Position numbers and translations under genes: made by a program. Positions 13,590 through 22,462 of a stretch of 64,000 nucleotides of DNA are shown here, piece by piece. Under the pieces are notes generated by a model. That model ran no database searches. It was not told the DNA's origin and saw nothing but the letters and a program-made list of their open reading frames with translations. The DNA lies in IMG/VR virus record IMGVR_UViG_3300045243_000058, positions 1-64,000 of that record. One strand, given 5' to 3'. The DNA comes from a virus. Positions within the stretch are counted from its first letter, which is position 1, and the number at the start of each line of letters is the position of its first letter.

Positions 13590-14038
13590 TGGTACGAGGG
13601 TGGACCTGTCCGAAGTGCGGCCGTATCTGGTCTCCGCTTATCGACGGATGCCAGGTCTGCAACGGCGCCGCGGAATTGAGAGCAGCGGTACGCCTGGCGA
13701 ACGACGGCGCCGCGATTGACGCGACCGGGTTCATGACGGCGAAGGCTCCGCTCGGGTGCGGCGGAATCATCCCCCCGCAGCCCTTCCAGTACGACTTTCA
13801 ACAGGTGAGGTCCACCGACGACTGCTGCGCCTTCTCCGGAGCGTTCACCTGTCGCGTGCACGGTCTCGTCGAGGAGGCCCGCCACTTCACCGCTCCGGAC
13901 TCGTACATCCCCCACTGTCCCGCGTGCCACAACTGGTACGGGCAAGTCCCTGGGATCGTGAGTTACAGTGGCGCGCTCCCGATCTTCGTTCACCCGCCCG
14001 AGGACATCGCCAAGGGCCGGAAGGCGTGGCCGGGATGA
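13589..14038 (+). CDS. Double zinc-ribbon protein, 149 aa
   Basis: ATG 13589 is chosen with GGGAGAAGGA ahead; GTG 13586 directly before it is possible. The N-terminus has CPKCGRIWSPLIDGCQVCNG, a complete ribbon. The middle has CGG, CCAF and TCRVHG, and later CPACHNWYGQ. It may carry two or three metal sites. Its role is unknown. Confidence 0.55.
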   Translation: MVRGWTCPKCGRIWSPLIDGCQVCNGAAELRAAVRLANDGAAIDATGFMTAKAPLGCGGIIPPQPFQYDFQQVRSTDDCCAFSGAFTCRVHGLVEEARHFTAPDSYIPHCPACHNWYGQVPGIVSYSGALPIFVHPPEDIAKGRKAWPG

Positions 14039-14310
14039 GTCGTGGAAAACGTGGCACCTCGCGCCCGCACCCGCGCTACAACGGGAAGGTGCTCGTCGGG
14101 TTCTACATTCCGGTCGACATGTACTCCTGGCTCGTCGCCCAAGCCGGGCTGCGCGGCTGCTCGCTCGTGCAGATCGTCCGCGACGTGATCCGCATCCGCA
14201 TGGACGAGGTCGAGAAGAACAAGGCGCGCGGCGTCACCTCGACGATCTCGCGCGGCGTCCAGTCCGTAACCGCCCGGCTCGACGCGCCAATCCCGGAGGA
14301 GCTCCCGTGA
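14035..14310 (+). CDS. Ribbon-helix-helix-like protein, 91 aa
   Basis: ATG 14035 in an ATGA overlap. The middle reads VLVGFYIPVDMYSWLVAQA then a helix with LVQIVRDVIRIRMDE. A strand followed by two helices fits an Arc/CopG-like DNA-binding fold. A role in regulation or as a small-terminase-like DNA-recognition factor upstream of the large terminase is possible; motif evidence is modest. Confidence 0.45.
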   Translation: MSRGKRGTSRPHPRYNGKVLVGFYIPVDMYSWLVAQAGLRGCSLVQIVRDVIRIRMDEVEKNKARGVTSTISRGVQSVTARLDAPIPEELP

Positions 14311-14552
14311 TGCCCGACAAGACCGAAGAGGAGGAAGCGCCCGAACGCCTGATCTTCGGCGACGATCACCTCCTGAAGGCGTCGGTGTACTTCCTCTGCT
14401 GGATTTGCTCAGAGGAGCACAACATCGAGATCATGTTCCATCCGATCGTCGGCGGGTGCGCGCTCCGAAAGACGAAGCCGATCGTCTTCCCATGTGGACG
14501 AAAGAGCGTTATGCTCATCGGCGTGAGCGACGGGACGTCGGGCGTCCACTGA
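14310..14552 (+). CDS. Hypothetical protein, 80 aa
   Basis: ATG 14310 is 8 bases after GGAGGAG; GTG 14307 is possible. The N-terminus is acidic, followed by a hydrophobic beta region with FLCWICSEEHNIEI and CGRKSVMLIGVSD. Four Cys residues could bind metal. Function unknown. Confidence 0.5.
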   Translation: MPDKTEEEEAPERLIFGDDHLLKASVYFLCWICSEEHNIEIMFHPIVGGCALRKTKPIVFPCGRKSVMLIGVSDGTSGVH

Positions 14553-14746
14553 TGCGACTCGCCAATCAGACCCAGGAGGCCGCCCGCAGGCGCCCCAAGG
14601 GGAACGACGGACACCGCATGACCTTCTCGACCCGCATGGCCCGTGGCCCGAAAGAGCCCGCCGTCTTCCGCTGCGTCGGCTGCCGCGCCCTCGTCGACGC
14701 CGGGATGTACTGCGAGTCCTGCCTCAATGGCCCGGTCAGCCGCTAG
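14552..14746 (+). CDS. Zinc-ribbon protein before terminase, 64 aa
   Basis: ATG 14552 overlaps the upstream TGA by one base. The C-terminus reads FRCVGCRALVDAGMYCESC, a four-cysteine ribbon. It overlaps the large terminase start by 20 bases, so translation is likely linked. A small DNA-binding partner of packaging is possible but not shown. Confidence 0.5.
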   Translation: MRLANQTQEAARRRPKGNDGHRMTFSTRMARGPKEPAVFRCVGCRALVDAGMYCESCLNGPVSR

Positions 14747-16436
14747 CCAGGCCGCGCGCGAGCGACTCTCCCCGCAAGAGCAGGCGGACAAGACCCTCTT
14801 CGACAAGGACCCGTGGTGGGCCATCGAGCAGGGACTCGTCTGGACCGAGGACGAGCACGCCGCCGCCGGCGAGTCCGCGCGCAAGCAGTTCCCGAAGGAC
14901 GACTACCTGCGCACGATCGTCGAAATCTACATGAAGAGCGACATCGGCATCGTGATGAAAGCCCGCCAGTTGAAGATGACGTGGCTCTTCTGCTGGCTGT
15001 GGCTTCACGAGGCGATCACGAAGCCCGGATCCCTGTGCGTCCTCCAGGGGAAGCGGGAAGAGGACATCGTCGCGAAGGGGACGAAGGGGCTCATGGGCCG
15101 GGTTAAGTTCATGCGCCGGAACCTGCCGCCCCACCTGCAACCGCACATCCTCGACGAGCCGTCGAAGTCGACGGAGGTCTACTCGCACGACTTCGGCATG
15201 AGCTCGACCCTGATGGCGATCCCGCAGGGGGAAGACATCATCCGGTCGCTCACCGCGAGCCGGGTGTTCATGGACGAGCTGGCGTTCCACCCGAACGGCG
15301 AGCGCGCGTGGACCGCGGCGCTCCCGACCGTCCGGGGCGGCGGCAAGTTGTGGGGCGTGACCACCCCGAACGGTCGCGAGTTCTGCTACCTCCAGGCCGA
15401 CGACCGGCTGAAGTGGGAAAACTGGCGCGAGTGGCCGATGGCGATGGAAGGGCTCTACGGGTACACGAACACGAACAGCGTGCAGTTGCTCGCGCTCCAC
15501 TACACGGCGGACGCGGCGAAGCGTTCGTACGACTACCAGGACAACCTTCGGCGCGGGTACACGAACGTCAAGTACTACCGGCAGGAGAACGAGCTCGACT
15601 TCTCCGTCGAGGCGGGCGACCCCGTGTTCCCGGAGTTCACGCGCACGAGTCACCTCCTCAAGTCGCGGTACGTCGTCAACCCGATGGCGCCTATCTACCG
15701 CGGGTGGGACTTCGGGTACAACGGCCAGGCGTGCGTTTTCCTTCAGCACAACTCCCGCGGCCAACTCGTCTGGTTCGACACCGTGTTCTTCCAGGGCAAG
15801 GCGCTCTCCCTCGTCTGCCAGGAAGTCATCCGGCGCACGCTTCAGCACGCCGGACTCGCTCACGAGAAGGGGTACATGGAGGTCATCCCGCAGCCGCTTC
15901 GGGATCTCGAGGGGCACCCGATCGACAACATCCGCTTGGCGACGCCGGTCATCGGCGGGAGCGGGCTCCTCGTGTTTGACTACGGCGACCCGGCGGCCGA
16001 CGCGAAGAACCGGGAGGGCACGACCGACCGCGACACGCTGTCACGGTTCGGGATGCAGTTGATGACGAAGCCGACCCAGAACCGGAAGCGCGACATCATC
16101 GAACAGGTGCGCGACCTCCTCCTCCTCCGGAGCGACGGAGCGCCGGGTCTCCTCGTGTGCGAGGGCCCGAACGTCGAGCAGCGGTACTCGGTCTCCGGGT
16201 TCGAGGGCGGCTACCACTACCCGGAGAAGTACCAGGGCCGGGCCGACAAGATGCTGCCGCAGAAGGACGGGTTCTACGATCACATCTTCGACGCGCTCCA
16301 GTACTGCATCGACCACGTCAAGCCGATTCGCCCGGGCGTCGCCGGCGACGAGTCGGGAGACGGCGGCTGGAAGGCGACGGAGTGGTTCGACAACCCGCTC
16401 CAAGGTGGCGGTGACGGCGACGGGGTGATCCGGTGA
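14727..16436 (+). CDS. terL: Terminase large subunit
   Basis: A 569-residue protein starting at ATG 14727; the upstream extension is out-of-frame reading of the zinc protein. The ATPase half has the degenerate Walker A KARQLKMTW (78-86) and Walker B RVFMDELAF (D183, E184). The nuclease half has GWDFGYNGQACV (D328), FDYGDPAAD and a late HIFDALQY. Length and motif order fit TerL. It drives ATP-dependent DNA packaging into the prohead and cuts the concatemer. No small terminase is certain; the RHH-like or zinc genes just upstream are candidates. Confidence 0.9.
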   Translation: MARSAASQAARERLSPQEQADKTLFDKDPWWAIEQGLVWTEDEHAAAGESARKQFPKDDYLRTIVEIYMKSDIGIVMKARQLKMTWLFCWLWLHEAITKPGSLCVLQGKREEDIVAKGTKGLMGRVKFMRRNLPPHLQPHILDEPSKSTEVYSHDFGMSSTLMAIPQGEDIIRSLTASRVFMDELAFHPNGERAWTAALPTVRGGGKLWGVTTPNGREFCYLQADDRLKWENWREWPMAMEGLYGYTNTNSVQLLALHYTADAAKRSYDYQDNLRRGYTNVKYYRQENELDFSVEAGDPVFPEFTRTSHLLKSRYVVNPMAPIYRGWDFGYNGQACVFLQHNSRGQLVWFDTVFFQGKALSLVCQEVIRRTLQHAGLAHEKGYMEVIPQPLRDLEGHPIDNIRLATPVIGGSGLLVFDYGDPAADAKNREGTTDRDTLSRFGMQLMTKPTQNRKRDIIEQVRDLLLLRSDGAPGLLVCEGPNVEQRYSVSGFEGGYHYPEKYQGRADKMLPQKDGFYDHIFDALQYCIDHVKPIRPGVAGDESGDGGWKATEWFDNPLQGGGDGDGVIR

Positions 16437-16786
16437 GGAAGATGACCGCGGCCGCGCGCAACCGCAACGACGGCAAGGTGACGTCCGAGAGATACCGCAC
16501 CGGGAAGCGGTGGCGGATGGCGGCGGGCGGAGGCACGAAGAAAGCGGTCGCTCGCAGGAGCGCCGAATGGAACCGCCTTAAGCGCCTCATCGCCGCGACG
16601 GACCACATCGCGCCGTACATTCCGGTGAGCCACTTCCGCGACTACACGAAGTACCGGGACGCCGTCGCCGTCGTGCGCGCCTACGTCAAGGGCGTCATCA
16701 TGACGCTCGACCGGGACCTCCTCGTCCGGCCCGCGACGGACAAGTACAGGAAGCACGACAACGGGTTTCGCCCGAAGGCGGCTTGA
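16433..16786 (+). CDS. Basic hypothetical protein, 117 aa
   Basis: GTG 16433 overlaps the terminase stop (GTGA); ATG 16442 is possible. The protein is rich in Arg and Lys, with KAVARRSAEWNRLKRLIAAT and a helical C-terminus. Its end overlaps the promoter at 16783-16811. It may act in packaging or head assembly; no family recognised. Confidence 0.5.
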   Translation: MRKMTAAARNRNDGKVTSERYRTGKRWRMAAGGGTKKAVARRSAEWNRLKRLIAATDHIAPYIPVSHFRDYTKYRDAVAVVRAYVKGVIMTLDRDLLVRPATDKYRKHDNGFRPKAA

Positions 16787-16811
16787 CACCGCGCCCGCCC
16801 GGGTCTACGTT
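16783..16811 (+). promoter_or_regulatory. Late-type promoter before head genes
   Basis: TTGACA (16783-16788), a 17-base spacer, then TACGTT (16806-16811). The -35 box is perfect. The same TANGTT -10 box recurs before the scaffold/capsid genes and before the ejection genes. Confidence 0.6.
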
Positions 16812-16856
16812 CCACCACGCAAAGGGTCATCGACCCACGACACGGAGGATTCCAAC

Positions 16857-17114
16857 ATGCCCGCAGGATCGAAGATCGCCGACGCGACCAGCCCGAACAC
16901 GGGTCCCTACGAGGCGCCCTCCGTCGAAGGTTCCGGCGAAGGTGCCCTGCCAGGCGTGGAACTGGGCGCGCGCCCTTCCTCGAACAACGGCACGTTCGAG
17001 AACGGCGTCGCGAGCATCGGGAACTATCCGCACAGTCCGGCGGACCCGGAACTCGGCGGCCCCCCGCTCGCGTCCCCGGCCACCCAGGCGACCGCGGCAG
17101 GCCAGCAGAAGTAG
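16857..17114 (+). CDS. Small Gly/Ser/Pro-rich protein, 85 aa
   Basis: ATG 16857 follows GGAGG. It is the first gene after the late promoter. The sequence is low in hydrophobics and rich in Gly, Ser, Asn and Pro (SVEGSGEGALPGVELGARPS), probably disordered. A virion or assembly role is inferred from position only. Confidence 0.5.
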   Translation: MPAGSKIADATSPNTGPYEAPSVEGSGEGALPGVELGARPSSNNGTFENGVASIGNYPHSPADPELGGPPLASPATQATAAGQQK

Positions 17115-17120
17115 GTCGCC

Positions 17121-17492
17121 ATGGCGAAGGACAGACCCAACCCAGGGCAGGGACCGGACCCCGCGTCTCGCGGGGCGATGGAGCAGCCGGGCGAGATGGA
17201 GCGTCTCGACCCGGAGCTCGCCGCGCTCGCGAACGTCCAACGGCCGGTCGACGACGTCTACACGAACGACCAATACAACGAGTCCTGTGACCAGATGGGC
17301 TATGGGACCGTGAGCGTCGCCGGCGGGATGAACGACCCGCCCAAGGACCCGCCCGTCAGCGAGGCGCAGCGCCGGGCGATGTTCGCCGCGAAGGCCGGAC
17401 ACTCGACGCTCGGCATCCCGCAGAAGGTCGGAGCCGAGTTCGCCGACGCGGACAAGGGCGGCCACCTGCCGGCGCGGAAGGGAAAGAAGTGA
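17121..17492 (+). CDS. Conserved phage protein with STLGIPxKVG motif
   Basis: A 123-residue protein from ATG 17121. The first two thirds look disordered. The C-terminal 45 residues hold [20 protein letters not shown] followed by [15 protein letters not shown]. This short motif recurs in many phage head-region proteins and in short stand-alone phage proteins. It may be a protein-protein docking element; function not established. Confidence 0.6.
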   Translation: MAKDRPNPGQGPDPASRGAMEQPGEMERLDPELAALANVQRPVDDVYTNDQYNESCDQMGYGTVSVAGGMNDPPKDPPVSEAQRRAMFAAKAGHSTLGIPQKVGAEFADADKGGHLPARKGKK

Positions 17493-17713
17493 AAGACGTC
17501 TGCGTCTGCTACCGCACCGGGAACGTCGTAGTCCCGGCGCAGCGGTGTCCGGTGCACGGCGGTCTCACGCGCGTCGGCGACCCGCACTTCTATCTCGCGA
17601 CCTGCATCGACTGCGGACGCCAGGGAGGCGTGCACTACCTGACGTGTCGCTTCGTCCCCGTTCAGGAGATCATCGACTCCGCGTGCGCTCCCGAGGTGCA
17701 CGCCACTCCGTAG
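17489..17713 (+). CDS. Cysteine-rich small protein, 74 aa
   Basis: GTG 17489 in a GTGA overlap. It contains [20 protein letters not shown], then CIDCGRQGG and later Cys residues: enough ligands for two metal sites. It lies between head genes but resembles the small zinc proteins of the upstream operon. Confidence 0.5.
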   Translation: MKDVCVCYRTGNVVVPAQRCPVHGGLTRVGDPHFYLATCIDCGRQGGVHYLTCRFVPVQEIIDSACAPEVHATP

Positions 17714-17724
17714 AAAGGGCCTCC

Positions 17725-18258
17725 ATGCCCCGCTGGAAAATCGAGTTCGAGCACAACTGGGAGCCGCGCAAGCGCGACATGGGCAACGCCCAGATCCGCA
17801 AGTGGCTCGCGAACATGGGCGGCGTGAGCGGCATCGACAAGGTCCAGATGATCCTCATGGACCCGCTCGAGAACGAGGCGACCCCGAAGCGCAAGCTCCT
17901 CCGCCTGACGTGCAACTTCTTCCCGAAGAAGACTCTCGCCCGCTGCGGTCACGTCTGGGAGTCGGAGACCTTCTCGGACTGCCCGGTCGGCGGCAAGGCG
18001 CACCGCACCGGCGTCGTGAAACTCGCCGTCGAGGAGTACGCCAGTCATCCTCTGTCCGAAGGGCCTCTGCCGCAGAAGGCAGAGCCGGCCACGCCGAAGT
18101 CGGCGCCGCCGCCGCCCGTCACGGTCATCGAGCCGGAACACCGCGTCGAACCGACTCCCGAGACAGCACCCGGGACCCCCGAGGATGCGCTGCCGCCCGC
18201 CGTCGTCAGTCAGCGCCGGCAAGAGTTCGAGGATAGCGGGTCGCTGCCGAATTACTGA
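17725..18258 (+). CDS. Hypothetical protein before portal, 177 aa
   Basis: ATG 17725 after GAAAGGGCC. The first 110 residues form a domain (WKIEFEHNWEPRKRDMGNAQ, then a NFFPKKTLARCGHVWESE segment). The last 65 residues are Pro/Ala/Glu-rich and likely disordered. It ends one base into the portal start. Likely an assembly or head-associated protein; not recognised. Confidence 0.5.
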   Translation: MPRWKIEFEHNWEPRKRDMGNAQIRKWLANMGGVSGIDKVQMILMDPLENEATPKRKLLRLTCNFFPKKTLARCGHVWESETFSDCPVGGKAHRTGVVKLAVEEYASHPLSEGPLPQKAEPATPKSAPPPPVTVIEPEHRVEPTPETAPGTPEDALPPAVVSQRRQEFEDSGSLPNY

Positions 18259-20366
18259 TGGCCCTGGAAGAAATCGGTCTCAGTCCGCAGGAAGCCACCT
18301 CCAGTCTGCCGACCTTCTCCGCGGCGCGGTCGTGGCAGAAGTTCCCCCTCGTCGGGCCGCTCAACGACCGTCTCGCGACGCTCGTCTCGACGCGCGCGAA
18401 GGACTCGCTCAACTACTGCCAGTCCCGGTTCGAGCGGTTCGCCAGGTACGACAAGATCCTCCAGATGATGTCGAAGCGGAAGCCGTACGAGTGGAAGGCG
18501 AACGTCTTCCTGCCCTACGCGCTCATGGCCGCCGAGCAGAGCGCCGCGATCAAGTTCAAGCGCATGATGCAGCAGCAGCCCATCGTGCCGATCGACCCGC
18601 ACAAGGGCGGCATCCCGGAGGTCGCCGACCACCGCGAGGCGCTCCTCGGCTGGCACTTCGACAACGACCTCGCCTTGAACATCACGCTCCCGGACATCCT
18701 GAGAAGCTGCGAGCGGTACGGGAAGGCCGTCGCGCTCATCGCCCCCGACTGGGACCTCAAGACCATCCGCTACCGCGAGAAGGTGAACATCCCGACGTCC
18801 TTCGGGCCGATCGCGCGCATGGAGTGGAAGACGACGACGGAGCGCGCCTACCGCCTGCGCCTCCAGTCTCTCGACCTCGTGGGCCTCCGTCCGCAGCCCG
18901 GGCGCCAGACGATCAACGGTCCCGACGGGATGGACTGGTTCTGCCGCGAGTACTACCAGCCGCTCGAAGACATCGAGTCGATGGAGCAGGACGGACTCTG
19001 GGGCCCGATGGTCGGCGGCCAGCCCTCGCAGGCCATCACGACGAGCCAGGAGCAGCCGGTCAACGAGTGGGTGCAGCGACGCCTGATGCTCCTGAACCGG
19101 ACGACCATCGACTTTGCGTCGGACCAGTTTGATCGGTACGTGAAGATCGTCGAGTACCAGGGCTTCGTGCCGGAGGAGTGCATCGACCCGACTCTGGCGC
19201 AGATGGAATTGCAGGCCGGCCTCGACCCGCGCTATCGCCTTATCACCTGCGTCAACGAGAAGGTCATCGGCATCAACCAGGCGCTCCCGTGGGACCACGG
19301 GTACAAGTCGTTCGTCGAGATGGACTGCATCCCGAACGTCGGCGACTTCTGGAGCGTCGGCAAGGTCGAGCCCATCGAGCACCTCGTCTACGCCGGGAAC
19401 GAGATCCTGAACATGCGCATCGACAACGTGAAGGCCGCGATCAACGGCCTCATCGGGGTCGACGGGACGCGGATGCCGCCCGGGTGGAAGAAGAAACTCA
19501 TCAGCCAGCCGTTCGGTGTGCACGAGGTTCTCGGGATCCCGAGCGAGATCATGCAGCGTCTCCAGCTCGGGGACGTGACGGCGAGCTCCTACAAGGAGCA
19601 GGACCAGATTTTCGGCCTCATCCAGGAAGCCGACTCGGTGAACGAGACGCTCCTCGGATCCCCGGGTGGGGCCGTGCGCACGCTCGGCGAGCAGCAGTTG
19701 AAAGCCGGCGCCGCCGGAACGCGGCTCGACTTCGAGTTGTCGCGCCAGTCGGCGCAGTTCCTCTCCGCGTCGCGCCAGCGCCCCGGGCTTATCTACATGA
19801 CCCTGATGCTCGACCGCCAGTACATGCCGCTCGGGCAACTGTTCAGCATCATGGACCCGGACGTCCCGGACGCGATGACGCAGTTCTCGCTCGAGCCGGC
19901 CGACCTGTCCGACGACCTCGAAAAGTACTCGTTCATGTACCCGGGTACGCCGCAGGCCCAGGCGGTCGCCGATCGGCGCATGGAGTTGATGAACCTGATG
20001 CAGATCCTCGCGCCGTTCATCCCTATGCTCGCGAGCGGTGGCGTCGACCTTCTCGACCTCATCAAGCAGATCATGAGAGCGCACAACGTCGACACGAGCC
20101 GGATCTTCCGCGGCGCGCAGATGCCGCAGTTGCCGCCCGGGATGCCGGGCGAGGCGCCGGGCGGACAGCCGGGAATGCCGATGCTCCCGCCACCGCCGGG
20201 CGGCGGGAACGTGACGCCGATGCGCGGCCGCGGCGTCGCCGGCGGCCCGATGCGCCCCGACCAGCGCGCGCGCCCCGGCGCCATCGTCGCGCCGCCGTGG
20301 GCCGGGTCGGGCATGGGTCCGGGCGGGTTCCAGCGCATCTCGAACGGAGGACCGAATGTCGGATAG
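18258..20366 (+). CDS. Portal protein
   Basis: A 702-residue protein starting at ATG 18258 (TGATG overlap). It lies between terminase and scaffold/capsid genes. The N-terminal half has a polar core with KRKPYEWKANVFLPYALMAA. The central region includes EPIEHLVYAGNEILNMRIDN and a long helical wing, and the C-terminal 80 residues are Gly/Pro/Met-rich. Length and layout match portals of short-tailed phages with similar capsid genes. It would form the dodecameric DNA channel of the head. Assignment rests on position, size and this domain style. Confidence 0.75.
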   Translation: MALEEIGLSPQEATSSLPTFSAARSWQKFPLVGPLNDRLATLVSTRAKDSLNYCQSRFERFARYDKILQMMSKRKPYEWKANVFLPYALMAAEQSAAIKFKRMMQQQPIVPIDPHKGGIPEVADHREALLGWHFDNDLALNITLPDILRSCERYGKAVALIAPDWDLKTIRYREKVNIPTSFGPIARMEWKTTTERAYRLRLQSLDLVGLRPQPGRQTINGPDGMDWFCREYYQPLEDIESMEQDGLWGPMVGGQPSQAITTSQEQPVNEWVQRRLMLLNRTTIDFASDQFDRYVKIVEYQGFVPEECIDPTLAQMELQAGLDPRYRLITCVNEKVIGINQALPWDHGYKSFVEMDCIPNVGDFWSVGKVEPIEHLVYAGNEILNMRIDNVKAAINGLIGVDGTRMPPGWKKKLISQPFGVHEVLGIPSEIMQRLQLGDVTASSYKEQDQIFGLIQEADSVNETLLGSPGGAVRTLGEQQLKAGAAGTRLDFELSRQSAQFLSASRQRPGLIYMTLMLDRQYMPLGQLFSIMDPDVPDAMTQFSLEPADLSDDLEKYSFMYPGTPQAQAVADRRMELMNLMQILAPFIPMLASGGVDLLDLIKQIMRAHNVDTSRIFRGAQMPQLPPGMPGEAPGGQPGMPMLPPPPGGGNVTPMRGRGVAGGPMRPDQRARPGAIVAPPWAGSGMGPGGFQRISNGGPNVG

Positions 20367-20670
20367 CGCGGAAGACCTCGACGACCTGCGCGAGGAGTAC
20401 TTCATGCTCCAGACGCCGGGGTATCAGCGCCGCGCCGCACGGATGCTGGCGCGCTACCAGGACTACTCTGATAAGTTGACCCTCGGTCTCGTCGAGCCGC
20501 ACGACCCGGAGGCCCTGAGGCTCCAGGGTCGCTGCAAGGAAATCAAGGAACTGTTCGAGGTGGACAAAGCAGTCGAGGCGGCGTGGGAAGCGCACGTCAG
20601 GCCGCCCGAGGAAGAGAACCTCCCCGACGAGGGAGGCCCGGTCGCCCCCGCGTACGAAGCGGCGGGATAG
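20356..20670 (+). CDS. Small acidic protein after portal, 104 aa
   Basis: ATG 20356 overlaps the portal end by 11 bases. The protein is helical and acidic (EDLDDLREEYFMLQTPGYQR, then QGRCKEIKELFEVDKAV), with a disordered Pro/Glu tail. It may be a portal-associated or head-assembly factor. No family recognised. Confidence 0.5.
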   Translation: MSDSAEDLDDLREEYFMLQTPGYQRRAARMLARYQDYSDKLTLGLVEPHDPEALRLQGRCKEIKELFEVDKAVEAAWEAHVRPPEEENLPDEGGPVAPAYEAAG

Positions 20671-20678
20671 GAGACGAC

Positions 20679-20996
20679 ATGACGGACCTGATGCACCGAA
20701 TCCAGGTGGGCCGAGAGGGTCAGCAGATCCGCCAGATTGTCCACGGCAACCTGACCATCAACACCGGCGGCGTCGCGGCCGGAGCCGTCGCCTCCGCGAG
20801 CGCCGCGGCGGCCGGCCTGCGTACCGACATGAGGATATTCCACACGACGCGCGGCCAGCAGCAGAGCCCGTACGTCGCCGTGACCGGGACGCAGTGTGAC
20901 GCCGACGACACGATCACGATCTGGATGGTCAACTCGACGACCGCGAACGCGACCGCATCCTCGGCGCTCTCTCTGGACTACCTGGCGCTGCGGTGA
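20679..20996 (+). CDS. Capsid-associated paralogue 1, 105 aa
   Basis: ATG 20679 after GGAGACGAC. It begins with a polar helix (REGQQIRQIVHGNLTI), passes through an Ala/Gly/Ser-rich middle, and ends in a beta segment finishing SLDYLALR. This plan recurs in the genes at 24144, 24520 and 24916. The set fits decoration or head-stabilising proteins of the virion shell. No enzyme motifs. Confidence 0.55.
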   Translation: MTDLMHRIQVGREGQQIRQIVHGNLTINTGGVAAGAVASASAAAAGLRTDMRIFHTTRGQQQSPYVAVTGTQCDADDTITIWMVNSTTANATASSALSLDYLALR

Positions 20997-21187
20997 ACGA
21001 GGACCTGACTTGCGCTATCTGGGACGACGAGCCGGAGCGTCTCTCCATCGAGGAGGAGCGGGCGCGAGCGGCCGTCGAAGATGCGCAGGACGCGCACGAC
21101 GAGCGTATCAGTCGGATGCTCTTCGAGAGGTTCGGAGCGCACTTCGACAGGCGCGGGAACGTCGTCATTCCGTTCAAGGTCTATTGA
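20993..21187 (+). CDS. Acidic hypothetical protein, 64 aa
   Basis: GTG 20993 in a GTGA overlap. It has a charged helix (RARAAVEDAQDAHDERISRM) and a short beta end. It ends inside the promoter at 21184-21212. Function unknown. Confidence 0.5.
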   Translation: MNEDLTCAIWDDEPERLSIEEERARAAVEDAQDAHDERISRMLFERFGAHFDRRGNVVIPFKVY

Positions 21188-21212
21188 CACGCGGAAATTG
21201 CGTGAGTAGGTT
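21184..21212 (+). promoter_or_regulatory. Late-type promoter before scaffold and capsid
   Basis: TTGACA (21184-21189), 17 bases, then TAGGTT (21207-21212). It is followed by a 53-base leader with AAAGGAA before the scaffold start. Same -35 element (TTGACACGCGG) as the promoter at 57578. Confidence 0.6.
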
Positions 21213-21265
21213 GACCCCGAAGTCCTGAGCCCCCGGCGTAGCCGGACACGGCGAAAGGAATCTGG

Positions 21266-22450
21266 ATGCCCCAGGGAAACGTCAGACCCTCAAGTTTCAA
21301 CGAGCTCCCCGAACTCGGACAGGGTGAAATCGCAAGGCTCGAGACGAGCGCGCCGGGGGTCGACCTCGAGGCGCTCGCCGACGCCTTCAGCATGGGCGGT
21401 CACAAGCCCATGGACAATCCCATCTTCGGGGGACAGCGTCCGCAGGCAGTCCAACCGCAGGAACAGCCGCAGCCGCAGCCCGTCGCCACGGCCCCGGCTC
21501 CTGCACCTCAGCAGCCGCCAGCCGCGCAGGCCCCGGTCCAACCGGACACGCCCGCCGCCGCTCCGGCGTGGGGAGTGGCACCTCCATCTCCCGGAGTCCT
21601 CACTCCGGAAGAGATGCAGCAGCGGGTCAACACCGTGCTCCAGAAGTACGGCGGCGATCCGCAGGCGACCGCAAGAGCGTACGTCGAGGTCACACGCAAG
21701 GCCACCGAGCTCGGGCAGAACAACGCCGCGCTCGTGGGGGCTCTCGGCCCCCTGTACCAGGAGATCACCAATCTCCGGGACATGGTCGCGCGCGTGACGG
21801 CTCCGGTGGCACCGGCCGGTGTTCCCGGCTACCAGCCGCCGCAGCGCCCGCCCTCCGACCCCAACATGCCAGGGGCCGACAGCGCGAGCGCCGACGAGTT
21901 CCTCCGCGATCCGCGGGGCAACGTCGCTCAAGTGGTCCGCGAGGTGTTCCGCACAGAGATGGCGACATTCACGCAGGCGCAGAGACAGGCCGAGGCCGAG
22001 CGCAAGGCGACCGACGACTACTACGCGGTGTACAACCAGAACCGCGCGGAAGCGGAGGCCCTTCGTCCGGTCATGGACCAAATCTACGCCCAGAACGCAA
22101 CGGCCTTCCAGAGAATCCCTCCCGCCGAACGGCTCACCATGCTCATTCAGATGGCGCGCGACCGCGTGGACGGGTGGAACGGCCGGCAGGCGATCCAGGA
22201 AGTGCAGGGCATCTTCAGCGCGAACGGCGGGGCCGCCACGGCTCCCCCGGGAACGTCGGGAGCCCTCCCGTCCGGGATGCCGGCGCGTGGCGTGCCAGGC
22301 GCACAAGCACCGCGTCCCGGGGACCTGTCCAGAACGCCGGCCATGCAGCGGCTCTGGAGAGCGCCCGGGAACAGTCTCGAGGAGGACCGTGCCGTCATGG
22401 ACGTCTTCCGCGAGCGCGGGCACTTCGCCAATCTCGCTCCACGTTACTGA
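21266..22450 (+). CDS. Scaffold-like protein
   Basis: A 394-residue protein from ATG 21266. Residues 50-110 are a Pro/Gln/Ala-rich linker. The middle (about 115-190) is helical with VLTPEEMQQRVNTVLQKYGG. The C-terminal third has further helices and Gly/Pro loops. Position directly before the capsid gene, high charge, coiled-coil style and length fit a head scaffold. It should guide prohead assembly and then leave. No protease gene is obvious nearby. Confidence 0.65.
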   Translation: MPQGNVRPSSFNELPELGQGEIARLETSAPGVDLEALADAFSMGGHKPMDNPIFGGQRPQAVQPQEQPQPQPVATAPAPAPQQPPAAQAPVQPDTPAAAPAWGVAPPSPGVLTPEEMQQRVNTVLQKYGGDPQATARAYVEVTRKATELGQNNAALVGALGPLYQEITNLRDMVARVTAPVAPAGVPGYQPPQRPPSDPNMPGADSASADEFLRDPRGNVAQVVREVFRTEMATFTQAQRQAEAERKATDDYYAVYNQNRAEAEALRPVMDQIYAQNATAFQRIPPAERLTMLIQMARDRVDGWNGRQAIQEVQGIFSANGGAATAPPGTSGALPSGMPARGVPGAQAPRPGDLSRTPAMQRLWRAPGNSLEEDRAVMDVFRERGHFANLAPRY

Positions 22451-22462
22451 GGAGTACACCCC

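Noticed and set aside
14643-14726. Upstream extension of the large terminase
   Set aside because: It re-reads the zinc-ribbon gene in another frame and has no ribosome site; ATG 14727 fits better.
18252-20405. Long minus-strand frame opposite the portal (717 codons)
   Set aside because: Low-complexity Arg/His/Val sequence, no start signal; the plus strand is a coherent portal.
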